5,071 nucleotides of DNA from an uncultured Anaerolineae bacterium (GCA_937942115.1 CALDFY010000054.1:1-5071), one strand, 5' to 3'; positions 1-4,884 are shown, counted from the first letter of the stretch. Program-made: numbers and translations. Notes: generated from the letters alone by a model not told the origin.

Positions 1-90
1 CGGCTTCGCCGCCGCCCACAAACCCCACCATCTCTCCCCCTCCCCACGCCGCGTAGCGGCGGTGGGGAGGGGGTAAGGGGGAGGGGCAAT
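1..90. repeat. Truncated palindromic C-rich/G-rich intergenic element, left-edge copy
   Basis: The window opens inside a repeat. Its core is an imperfect hairpin: the arm CCCCCTCCCCACGCCGC (36-52), a GTA loop (53-55) and the arm at 56-73, which is the reverse complement with one extra G. Positions 1-16 read CGGCTTCGCCGCCGCCC-like sequence, followed by ACAAACCCC. This parallels the right half of the large hairpin at 1601-1639 (GCCGCCGCCCTCAAAACC). Both copies then run through C-rich DNA into a hairpin and end in a G-rich stretch followed by GGCAA(A)T. I read them as two diverged copies of one element in the same orientation. No ORF with coding character is present, and the left boundary lies outside the window. 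Confidence 0.65.
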
Positions 91-103
91 CTGGCCGCAA
101 CGC

Positions 104-132
104 TTGACCGGTGGCAAATGTCTTCAGAAAAT
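104..132 (+). promoter_or_regulatory. Candidate sigma-70-like promoter for nadA
   Basis: TTGACC (104-109) matches five of six -35 consensus bases. It is followed after exactly 17 bases by GAAAAT (127-132), which matches four of six -10 bases. Transcription would begin near 139-140, giving a leader of about 135 bases that includes the hairpin at 178-227. Nothing else in 90-265 has better spacing. TTGCAC at 137 and CATTAT at 156 are only 13 bases apart. This is a pattern match only. Confidence 0.35.
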
Positions 133-177
133 CAAGTTGCACATGACGTGTCACCCATTATGAACCATCCCCGAAAT

Positions 178-227
178 CCTCCTCCCCCCTCCTGACCCTT
201 TGGTCAGGAGAGGGGCCGGGGGAGGAG
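178..227. repeat. Hairpin-forming C/G-rich repeat in the nadA leader
   Basis: A perfect 9-bp stem, CTCCTGACC (189-197) with GGTCAGGAG (202-210), closes a four-base loop. It is extended outward by C-tract/G-tract pairing with a one-base bulge, then by a further CTCCT/GGAGGAG match. It belongs to the same style of intergenic palindrome found elsewhere in the window. It would form in the nadA 5' leader about 35 bases upstream of the ribosome binding site. The TTG at 200-202 lies in the loop of this hairpin, which makes it a poor start codon for nadA. Confidence 0.6.
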
Positions 228-274
228 TGAGGAAGGCCTGCCCCGAAGTGCTCGGCACGTTGAGGATGGAACCG

Positions 275-1315
275 ATGGAACGGACCGAACAAGTCGCCGC
301 GTGGAAAGCGCAATTGGGGTCGGACCTGGTCATCCTGGGCCACCACTACCAGCGGGATGAGGTCATCCGGTTCGCTGACTTCCGGGGAGATAGCCTGCAA
401 CTGGCCCAGAATGCCGTCCGTACTGACGCCCGCTACATCGTCTTCTGCGGCGTTCACTTTATGGCGGAGACGGCGGCCATCCTGGCCCGGCCCGGGCAGA
501 CTGTGCTCATCCCCGACCTGGAGGCGGGTTGTTTCCTGGCCGACCGGGCCGACCTGCCGCTGGTAGAGGCGGCCTGGCGGGAACTGGGCCGGGTGCTGGA
601 CGTGGAGCGGGAGGTCATGCCGGTTACCTACATCAACTCGGCGGCCGTTCTGAAGGCCTTCTGCGGGCAGCATGGCGGGCTGGTCTGCACATCCGCCAAT
701 GCGGGGAAAATCCTGGCCCGCGCGCTGGCCCAACGCCCCCGCGCTCTCTTCTTCCCCGACCAGCACCTGGGGCGCAACACGGCGCGCCAGATGGGCATCC
801 CGCCGGAAGACGTCCTCCTCTGGGATCCCCGCCGTCCCCTGGGCGGGCATGATCCGGAGCGGATCCGGCAGGCCCGACTCTTCCTCTGGCCCGGCTGGTG
901 CTACGTCCACACCCGCTTCCGGCCGGAGCACGTCCGGGCCTGGCGGGAGCGAGACCCCCGGATACGGATTCTGGTCCACCCGGAATGCACCGAGGAAGTG
1001 GTCGCCCTGGCCGACGAGGTCGGCTCCACGTCCTTCATCATCCGCCGGGTGGAGGAATCGCCACCGGGGACGAGGTGGGCCATCGGGACGGAGTTCAACC
1101 TGGTCCACCGCCTGGCCCAAGAGCACCCGGAGCAGTTTATCGTCTCCCTATCTGATGAGCCCCATTATTGCCGGACGATGAACCTCATCACGCTGGAGAA
1201 ACTGGCCCGGGTGCTGGAGGGGCTGGTGGACGGGCGCCTGATCAACCCGGTGGTCGTCCCTCCGGAAGTTGCCGAACCGGCCCGCTGGGCGCTGGAGCGA
1301 ATGCTGCAAACGTAA
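275..1315 (+). CDS. nadA: Quinolinate synthase A (NadA), [4Fe-4S] enzyme of NAD biosynthesis
   Basis: NadA condenses iminoaspartate with dihydroxyacetone phosphate to give quinolinate, the second step of de novo NAD synthesis, in the cytoplasm. Counting from the ATG at 275 (346 aa), visible signatures are HHYQ (23-26), GDSLQLA (38-44), FCGVHFMAE (57-65), DLEAGC (81-86), YINS (119-122), CTSANA (138-143), HPEC (235-238), GTE (271-273) and a C-terminal Cys before TMNLITLEKL. The three expected Fe-S ligands are therefore Cys86, Cys138 and Cys299. The WDP..PLGG segment is typical of the longer Bacillus-type form. Start choice: GAGG at 262-265 lies nine bases before this ATG. The ATG at 266 directly abuts GAGG, and the TTG at 200 lies in a hairpin. 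The partners nadB and nadC are not adjacent. The family call is certain; the start is moderately certain. Confidence 0.97.
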   Translation: MERTEQVAAWKAQLGSDLVILGHHYQRDEVIRFADFRGDSLQLAQNAVRTDARYIVFCGVHFMAETAAILARPGQTVLIPDLEAGCFLADRADLPLVEAAWRELGRVLDVEREVMPVTYINSAAVLKAFCGQHGGLVCTSANAGKILARALAQRPRALFFPDQHLGRNTARQMGIPPEDVLLWDPRRPLGGHDPERIRQARLFLWPGWCYVHTRFRPEHVRAWRERDPRIRILVHPECTEEVVALADEVGSTSFIIRRVEESPPGTRWAIGTEFNLVHRLAQEHPEQFIVSLSDEPHYCRTMNLITLEKLARVLEGLVDGRLINPVVVPPEVAEPARWALERMLQT

Positions 1316-1321
1316 ACCTAC

Positions 1322-1344
1322 GCCAGGGGCAAAAAGCCCCTGGC
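1322..1344 (+). terminator. Stem-loop just after the nadA stop, part of a terminator region
   Basis: A perfect 9-bp inverted repeat GCCAGGGGC / GCCCCTGGC encloses an AAAAA loop and begins seven bases after the nadA TAA (1313-1315). No T-tract follows. It may protect the mRNA 3' end or act with the next hairpin rather than terminate alone. Confidence 0.5.
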
Positions 1345-1352
1345 TCAGATGC

Positions 1353-1373
1353 AAAGCCCCCTTCGGGGGCTTT
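1353..1373. terminator. Intrinsic terminator candidate, possibly bidirectional
   Basis: The perfect 9-bp stem AAAGCCCCC (1353-1361) / GGGGGCTTT (1365-1373) has a TTC loop. The A-run on one side and the T-run on the other give a short U-tract in either transcript direction, as in bidirectional terminators between convergent genes. It lies 38 bases past the nadA stop. The T-run is only three long, so its efficiency is uncertain. Confidence 0.65.
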
Positions 1374-1391
1374 CCGGATAGCCTGTCAAGG

Positions 1392-1419
1392 CCACGGCCC
1401 GAGGGGTCTCGCCCCGTGG
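1392..1419. other. Third stem-loop downstream of nadA
   Basis: The arms CCACGG (1392-1397) and CCGTGG (1414-1419), plus an inner CGAG/CTCG stem separated by CC/CC mismatches, can fold around a GGGT loop. There is no T-tract. Its role is unknown; it may be a decayed repeat hairpin or add to termination between the convergent units. Confidence 0.35.
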
Positions 1420-1483
1420 GGCTTGGGTACCTGAGCCCGCCGCTTTTGCACTGGAAAATTATTCGGGCAGTCCACTGCGATTC

Positions 1484-1710
1484 TCCCTCACCCCACCCCC
1501 TGCCCCTCCCCTCTCCCGCTCGCCTTCGGCGGCGAGGGCCCTCACCCCACCCCTACCCTTCCCTCTCCCGCAAGCGGGAGAGGGGAGGGAAAATGGAGGG
1601 GGTTTTGAGGGCGGCGGCGAAGCCGCCGCCCTCAAAACCTCCCTTCTTCCCCCCTTCTCCCCCGCTTCTGGGGGAGAAGGGGGTGCGAGGGGGGGATGAG
1701 GGGGCAAATT
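1484..1710. repeat. Composite array of palindromes (intergenic repeat element)
   Basis: This non-coding stretch between the convergent units is built from successive inverted repeats. They are CTCGCC/GGCGAG (1519-1536); CCCTCTCCCG/CGGGAGAGGG with loop CAAG (1561-1584); a perfect 18-bp stem GGTTTTGAGGGCGGCGGC with loop GAA (1601-1639); and a perfect 14-bp stem CCCCCTTCTCCCCC with loop GCTTCT (1650-1683). CCTCACCCCACC occurs at 1486 and 1540 and recurs at 2268 and 5001, and inverted at 2298-2309. The short reading frames across it are compositionally skewed (Pro/Ser/Arg-rich) and look like chance. It resembles a MITE or REP-like element with no transposase. Its hairpins lie beyond the carrier-protein stop on the minus strand and could also end that transcript. 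Confidence 0.75.
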
Positions 1711-1768
1711 CCACCTCAGGCGATTGCCCAAATAATTGGTTAAACTGCAAAATCTTGCGCTACGGGTT
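1711..1768. other. AT-richer spacer downstream of the carrier-protein gene
   Basis: This 58-base spacer separates the palindrome array from the stop codon of the minus-strand carrier gene. It contains no ORF and no clear U-tract terminator. The 10-mer AATCTTGCGC (1751-1760) is identical to one arm of the palindrome at the operon promoter (4839-4848), which is probably coincidence or repeat debris. Confidence 0.4.
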
Positions 1769-2251
1769 TTATCCGATTTCTATCAGCACCCGGTCTTTCT
1801 CCACGTCGTCGCCGGGGCGGACGTGGACCGCTTTGACCACGCCGTCCTGCTTGGCGTGGAGTTCGTTCTCCATTTTCATCGCTTCCAGCACACAGACGGG
1901 ATCGCCGGCGCGCACCGTCTGCCCGACCTGGACCAGGACGCGGGTAATTTTGCCGGGCATAATGGCCAGGACGGTGCCTGCGCTGGCCGCCACCGGCGCG
2001 GCGGCCGACGGGGTGGGCGGCGGCGCGGCGGCGGTCACCCGCAACCCGCTCACTTTCATAGTGTATGGTCGGCCCTCTACGGTCGCGCGCTCTTCCTCCA
2101 GCGCGACGCTGTAGGCGATGCCGTCCACCAGCACCGCGCCTTCCGGGGTCACCTCCACAGTGAACGGGCGGCCGTTCACGGTCACCGTGTTGCCCTCGGC
2201 AACAACCGGGTACTCTGCACCGTCCAGAATCAGCGTGAACTCTCGCTTCAA
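1769..2251 (-). CDS. Biotin carboxyl carrier protein (biotinyl-domain subunit of a carboxyltransferase/decarboxylase)
   Basis: This 160-aa protein carries the biotin that shuttles CO2 in biotin-dependent carboxylases, transcarboxylases and oxaloacetate decarboxylase. The C-terminal biotinyl domain (about 91-160) has the canonical EAMKMEN motif, with biotin-acceptor Lys126 lying 34 residues from the end, as usual. An Ala/Pro linker (about 74-91) precedes it. The N-terminal half holds four copies of a hydrophobic-[DNE]-G-x-x-[YF]-x-[VM] motif at 9, 25, 42 and 58. The start is TTG at 2251, chosen because a strong AAAGGAGG (2264-2257) sits five bases upstream. It is the last gene of the operon, 63 bases after the carboxyltransferase, whose chain lacks a biotinyl domain. 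The two products therefore probably form one enzyme. Which holoenzyme is uncertain (1.3S-like, PycB-type or OadA-type carrier); a fatty-acid AccB role is less likely given the neighbour. Confidence 0.92.
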   Translation of the reverse strand: MKREFTLILDGAEYPVVAEGNTVTVNGRPFTVEVTPEGAVLVDGIAYSVALEEERATVEGRPYTMKVSGLRVTAAAPPPTPSAAAPVAASAGTVLAIMPGKITRVLVQVGQTVRAGDPVCVLEAMKMENELHAKQDGVVKAVHVRPGDDVEKDRVLIEIG

Positions 2252-2256
2252 CCTGT

Positions 2257-2264
2257 CCTCCTTT
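2257..2264 (-). promoter_or_regulatory. Strong Shine-Dalgarno site fixing the TTG start of the carrier gene
   Basis: Read on the minus strand, AAAGGAGG is followed by five bases (ACAGG) and then TTG at 2251. The near-perfect anti-SD match compensates for the non-ATG start and excludes other starts. Confidence 0.85.
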
Positions 2265-2267
2265 CGG

Positions 2268-2309
2268 CCTCACCCCACCCCCGGCCTTTCCGCTGGGGGT
2301 GGGGTGAGG
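2268..2309. repeat. Perfect 15-bp inverted repeat inside the operon
   Basis: CCTCACCCCACCCCC (2268-2282) and GGGGGTGGGGTGAGG (2295-2309) are exact reverse complements around a 12-base spacer. The element nearly fills the 63-base gap between the carboxyltransferase stop and the carrier start. Its inner edge is three bases from the Shine-Dalgarno site of the carrier gene. No T-tract follows on the minus strand, so it is not a typical intrinsic terminator. It belongs to the same CCTCACCCCACC repeat family seen at 1486, 1540 and 5001. Confidence 0.85.
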
Positions 2310-2314
2310 GCAAC

Positions 2315-3832
2315 CTACCTCAGCCCGCCGGCGCCCTCCAGGATGCCGGTCCAGCGGCCGCCGGTGGGCCGCCAGGACGTCTTCCAGGGCGAGACAGCCG
2401 GAGCCGGTGGGGTGGGGGGCTCCTTCCGGGCCTGCTCCTCCAGCCGGTGCAGAAGCAGACCGGCGATCGCCGCTGCAATCGGCTCTTTTCCGTCACTGCC
2501 CCGCGCGCGCCGCTCCAGGAACGGACGGGCAATCTGGGGGAACAGCGCGTAGGAGATGACGTCTTCCTCACTCCGGGCGATTGCGCCGATCTCCTCCCAC
2601 GCCTTTGGCATCCCGGGCGGCAGGAGGTCCGCCGGGCGGCAGTCTATGGGCTCCTCGTCGCCGATGACCCGTCGCTTGACATCAGGATCAATGGGCGCAG
2701 GGGGACGGCCGTAGTAGCCGCGCACGTAGTTCTTGACCTCTTCGGGGATAATCTTATACCGTTCGCCCAGGACGACGTTGAGGGTGGCCTGGGTGCCGAC
2801 GATCTGGCTGGACGGGGTGACCAGCGGCGGGTAGCCCAGTTCTGCCCGCACGCGGGGGACCTCCTCCAGTACCTGGGGGTATTTGTCCTCCGCCTTCTGC
2901 GAGCGCAGTTGGGAGACCAGATTGGAGAGCATCCCGCCAGGAATCTGGTACTGGAGGACGCCCACGTCCACACCGAAGAAACCGCTCTCGTAGCGGGCGT
3001 ACTTGCGGCGGACCTGGGCGAAGTACTCCGAAATCTCTGCCAGCAGGTTCAGGTCCAGGCCCGTATCCCGCTCCGTCCCCTGGAGCATGGCGACGACGGA
3101 CTCGGTGGGGGAGTGGGACGTGCTCATGGAGAGGGAGGAGATGACCGTATCCACGATGTCCACTCCGGCCTCCACGGCCTTGAGCAGCGCGGCCGTCGCC
3201 ATGCCGCTGGTGGTGTGGGAGTGGAAGTGGACCGGCAGGCCAATTTCGGCCTTGAGACGGCGGACCAGTTCGTACGCGGCATAGGGGGTGATGAGGCCGG
3301 CCATGTCCTTGATACAGATGGAATCCGCGCCCAGGTCGGCCATCTGGCGGGCCAGGTTGACGAAGTAGTCTATGCTGTAGGGCGGGCCGATGGTGTAGCA
3401 GAAGGCGGCCTGGACATGGGCGCCTTCCCGTTTGGCGACGGCCATCGCCCGCTCCATATTGCGGATGTCGTTGAGGGCGTCAAAGATGCGAAAGATGTCT
3501 ATACCGTTGGCGCGGGCGCGGACGATGAACCGCTCCAGCACGTCGTCGGGATAGTGGCGGTAACCGACGACATTCTGACCGCGCAGGAGCATCATGAAGG
3601 GCGTGTTGGGCATGGCCTCCCGGAGGCGGCGCAGGCGGTCCCAGGGGTCCTCGTCCAGGAAGCGCATCGCCGAATCAAAGGTCGCACCGCCCCACATCTC
3701 CACAGCCCAGTAGCCTACCCGGTCCAACTTCTCCGCGATGGGGAGCATATCGTCGGTGCGCATTCGGGTCGCCAGCAGCGATTGGTGCCCGTCCCGCAAG
3801 ACCAGATCACAAATCTGTACTCGTTCAGTCAT
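2315..3832 (-). CDS. Biotin-dependent carboxyltransferase subunit, OadA / PycB / transcarboxylase 5S family
   Basis: The 505-aa protein transfers a carboxyl group between carboxybiotin and pyruvate/oxaloacetate. The N-terminal TIM-barrel domain (about 5-270) begins with the hallmark LVLRDGHQS (10-18). It contains YWAVEMWGGATFD (41-53), MLLRGQN (81-87), GYRHY (90-94), FRIFDALND (114-122), IKDMAGL (174-180) and HSHTTSG (204-210). Predicted metal ligands are Asp14, Lys175 (carbamylated in the family), His204 and His206. The post-barrel domain has IPGGMLSNL (297-305) and PLVTPSSQIVGTQA (336-349), then RPADLLPP (399-406). Family OadA proteins continue into a biotinyl domain. Here the chain ends instead in a Pro-rich tail and a Trp/Arg-rich tip (482-505), and the carrier is the next gene. 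Start: ATG at 3832 with GGAGGTG six bases upstream, 17 bases after the preceding gene. Substrate and partners (biotin carboxylase, 12S or membrane decarboxylase subunits) are not visible here. Confidence 0.95.
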   Translation of the reverse strand: MTERVQICDLVLRDGHQSLLATRMRTDDMLPIAEKLDRVGYWAVEMWGGATFDSAMRFLDEDPWDRLRRLREAMPNTPFMMLLRGQNVVGYRHYPDDVLERFIVRARANGIDIFRIFDALNDIRNMERAMAVAKREGAHVQAAFCYTIGPPYSIDYFVNLARQMADLGADSICIKDMAGLITPYAAYELVRRLKAEIGLPVHFHSHTTSGMATAALLKAVEAGVDIVDTVISSLSMSTSHSPTESVVAMLQGTERDTGLDLNLLAEISEYFAQVRRKYARYESGFFGVDVGVLQYQIPGGMLSNLVSQLRSQKAEDKYPQVLEEVPRVRAELGYPPLVTPSSQIVGTQATLNVVLGERYKIIPEEVKNYVRGYYGRPPAPIDPDVKRRVIGDEEPIDCRPADLLPPGMPKAWEEIGAIARSEEDVISYALFPQIARPFLERRARGSDGKEPIAAAIAGLLLHRLEEQARKEPPTPPAPAVSPWKTSWRPTGGRWTGILEGAGGLR

Positions 3833-3838
3833 GGTTCA

Positions 3839-3843
3839 CCTCC
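3839..3843 (-). promoter_or_regulatory. Shine-Dalgarno site of the carboxyltransferase gene, within the 17-base gap
   Basis: On the minus strand GGAGG is followed by TGAACC and then ATG at 3832. The whole site sits in the short gap after the ADP-ribosylglycohydrolase TGA (3852-3850), leaving no room for a separate promoter there and supporting cotranscription. Confidence 0.85.
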
Positions 3844-3849
3844 GCCATG

Positions 3850-4722
3850 TCACTTCAGCGGCTCCAGCGGCTCGCGACGCCGAAGCCAGGAATCCGGGAT
3901 TTCCGGGGCCGAGAGCGCGACAATTCCACCAACGATGGCACAGGTGGTGTCGCAATCCCCCTTGCCCCGAACGGTCCACCAGAGGGCTTCTTCAAAATTG
4001 TCCAAATGATAGGCGGCACTCCAGAGGCAAAAAGGGACGGTGTCCTGAGCGCTCACCTCGTACCCGGTGCCCAGACGCGCGACGGCTTCCGGGAGGGCAT
4101 CGGCTGGAATGTCCAGCGCCTCCTGGATGCGTCGGCGGGTAAGGGATTCCGGCACGTATGGGAGGACTTCTCTCAGGAAGTCCCGGCCGGTGGGGTGGGG
4201 GGAGTTAGCGGCGATCGCAGCAGCGACAGCCACGGCGACCGCTCCCGCCTGGCCTTCGGGATGGGCGTGGGTCACGACGGCCGAGCGTTGGGCCTCCTCC
4301 GCCGCGCGTCCTGGGTCGTTGAAGAAGTAACCGCCCACCGGTGCCACCCGCATCGCCGCGCCGTTGCCGTACGACCCGGTCCCGAACAGGCGCGGGGAGA
4401 GTTGCCGCCAGTCGTCCCCGGCCGCCATCTGCCGGAGGAGCAAGCGCGCTCCGCTGCCGTATCCGCGATAGGGGTTCTGGATGAAGCGGCGGACGAAGGC
4501 ACGGGCCAGGTCATCCTGGTCAATCCGCCCGTGTCTCTTCAGAATCTCCACGATGGAGAGGGCCATATGGGTATCATCGGTCCAGCGCCAGGGGCCGGGG
4601 GGCAGGTCTGCCGATGTGGTGCGCTCGGGGGAGAGGCGGAAGAACAACTCCCCAAACGCATCCCCGACCGAGAGCCCGTCCAGGCTGCGCAGGGCATTTG
4701 CCAGAGCGGTGGTGGTATCCAT
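3850..4722 (-). CDS. ADP-ribosylglycohydrolase family protein (DraG/ARH-like, two-metal)
   Basis: The 290-aa protein carries the motifs of the ADP-ribosylglycohydrolase family, which removes ADP-ribose from proteins or small molecules using two Mg/Mn ions. These are GLSVGDAFGE (16-25), the metal-binding WTDDTHMAL (47-55), GSYGNGAAMRVAPVG (116-130), a THAHP segment (151-155) and the C-terminal metal motif GDCDTTCAIVGGI (255-267). About 290 aa is typical. No signal peptide or membrane helix is evident, so it should be cytoplasmic. The ATG at 4722 was chosen because the family fold begins just after it. A longer in-frame reading to 4905 would run through the predicted promoter at 4856-4884. No Shine-Dalgarno is seen; seven T residues directly precede the ATG. 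It is the first gene of the operon, 17 bases before the carboxyltransferase. The substrate (arginine, serine, other ADP-ribose linkage, or a free ADP-ribose derivative) cannot be told, and no ADP-ribosyltransferase gene is nearby. Confidence 0.93.
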   Translation of the reverse strand: MDTTTALANALRSLDGLSVGDAFGELFFRLSPERTTSADLPPGPWRWTDDTHMALSIVEILKRHGRIDQDDLARAFVRRFIQNPYRGYGSGARLLLRQMAAGDDWRQLSPRLFGTGSYGNGAAMRVAPVGGYFFNDPGRAAEEAQRSAVVTHAHPEGQAGAVAVAVAAAIAANSPHPTGRDFLREVLPYVPESLTRRRIQEALDIPADALPEAVARLGTGYEVSAQDTVPFCLWSAAYHLDNFEEALWWTVRGKGDCDTTCAIVGGIVALSAPEIPDSWLRRREPLEPLK

Positions 4723-4761
4723 AAAAAAACAACTGTGACGATGTGGGACCGAGAAGATTGC

Positions 4762-4799
4762 GCTTCGGGCAAGTAGAGATTGCTTCGGGCGCTTCGTGC
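4762..4799 (-). repeat. Short direct repeats in the operon leader
   Basis: Reading the + strand, GCTTCGGGC occurs at 4762-4770 and 4782-4790, with a one-mismatch relative GCTTCGTGC at 4791-4799. Two copies are followed on the minus strand by (GC)AATCT, so the unit is slightly longer than nine bases. They lie in the predicted 5' untranslated leader of the ADP-ribosylglycohydrolase gene. No known binding motif is recognised. Confidence 0.45.
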
Positions 4800-4827
4800 C
4801 CTGCCCAGAAACTCGTGGTGTAGCGCA

Positions 4828-4849
4828 GGCGCAAGATGAATCTTGCGCC
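4828..4849. promoter_or_regulatory. Perfect palindrome at the predicted transcription start (operator candidate or mRNA 5' hairpin)
   Basis: The arms GGCGCAAGAT (4828-4837) and ATCTTGCGCC (4840-4849) are exact reverse complements around a GA centre. It begins six bases past the predicted -10 element on the minus strand, so it covers the expected +1 and the first transcribed bases. Such placement is common for repressor operators. It would also form a 5'-terminal hairpin in the transcript. The regulator is unknown. The alternative is a dispersed intergenic repeat, as many palindromes occur in this window. Confidence 0.6.
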
Positions 4850-4855
4850 CCTATA

Positions 4856-4884
4856 ATTATGGGCGCGAACGGGCATCTTGTCAA
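4856..4884 (-). promoter_or_regulatory. Sigma-70-like promoter of the three-gene operon
   Basis: On the minus strand a perfect TTGACA (4884-4879) is followed after 17 bases by CATAAT (4861-4856), which matches five of six -10 consensus bases. Transcription would start near 4849, giving a leader of about 127 bases before the ATG at 4722. The -10 region contains the palindrome ATAATTAT, the most AT-rich point locally. This is the best promoter match I found in the window. Confidence 0.7.

Noticed and set aside
141..152. TGAC-GT-GTCA inverted repeat upstream of nadA as an NAD-regulator operator
   Set aside because: Four-base arms are too short to be meaningful, and they do not match any NiaR, NrtR or NadQ site I can name with confidence.
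200..274. Upstream extension of nadA to the TTG at 200 or the ATG at 266
   Set aside because: The TTG lies in a hairpin loop and the added residues resemble translated repeat. At 266 the GAGG directly touches the ATG, leaving no spacing. The ATG at 275 has a nine-base gap, though 266 cannot be fully excluded.
158..1126. A 322-codon open frame on the minus strand antisense to nadA
   Set aside because: It overlaps nearly all of nadA, whose motifs are unmistakable, and its own product is Gly/Pro/Arg/Asp-rich with no family features.
1..1710. Palindromes considered as a CRISPR array
   Set aside because: The repeats differ in length and sequence, spacers are not uniform, and no cas gene is present.
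1459..1750. Pro/Ser/Gly-rich reading frames across the palindrome array as possible small genes
   Set aside because: They arise from C-rich inverted repeats, mirror each other on both strands and lack credible ribosome binding sites.
1751..1760. AATCTTGCGC shared with the promoter palindrome arm at 4839-4848, as a paired regulatory site at both ends of the operon
   Set aside because: Only a single 10-base arm is present with no palindromic partner. One shared 10-mer in GC-rich DNA is weak evidence.
1736..4009. A 757-codon open frame on the + strand running antisense to the carrier, the carboxyltransferase and the end of the hydrolase
   Set aside because: Its translation is rich in Gly, Arg, His and Asp with no recognisable domain. 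The opposite strand encodes clear conserved proteins with ribosome binding sites. Long antisense frames are a common artefact of biased codon use in GC-rich genes.
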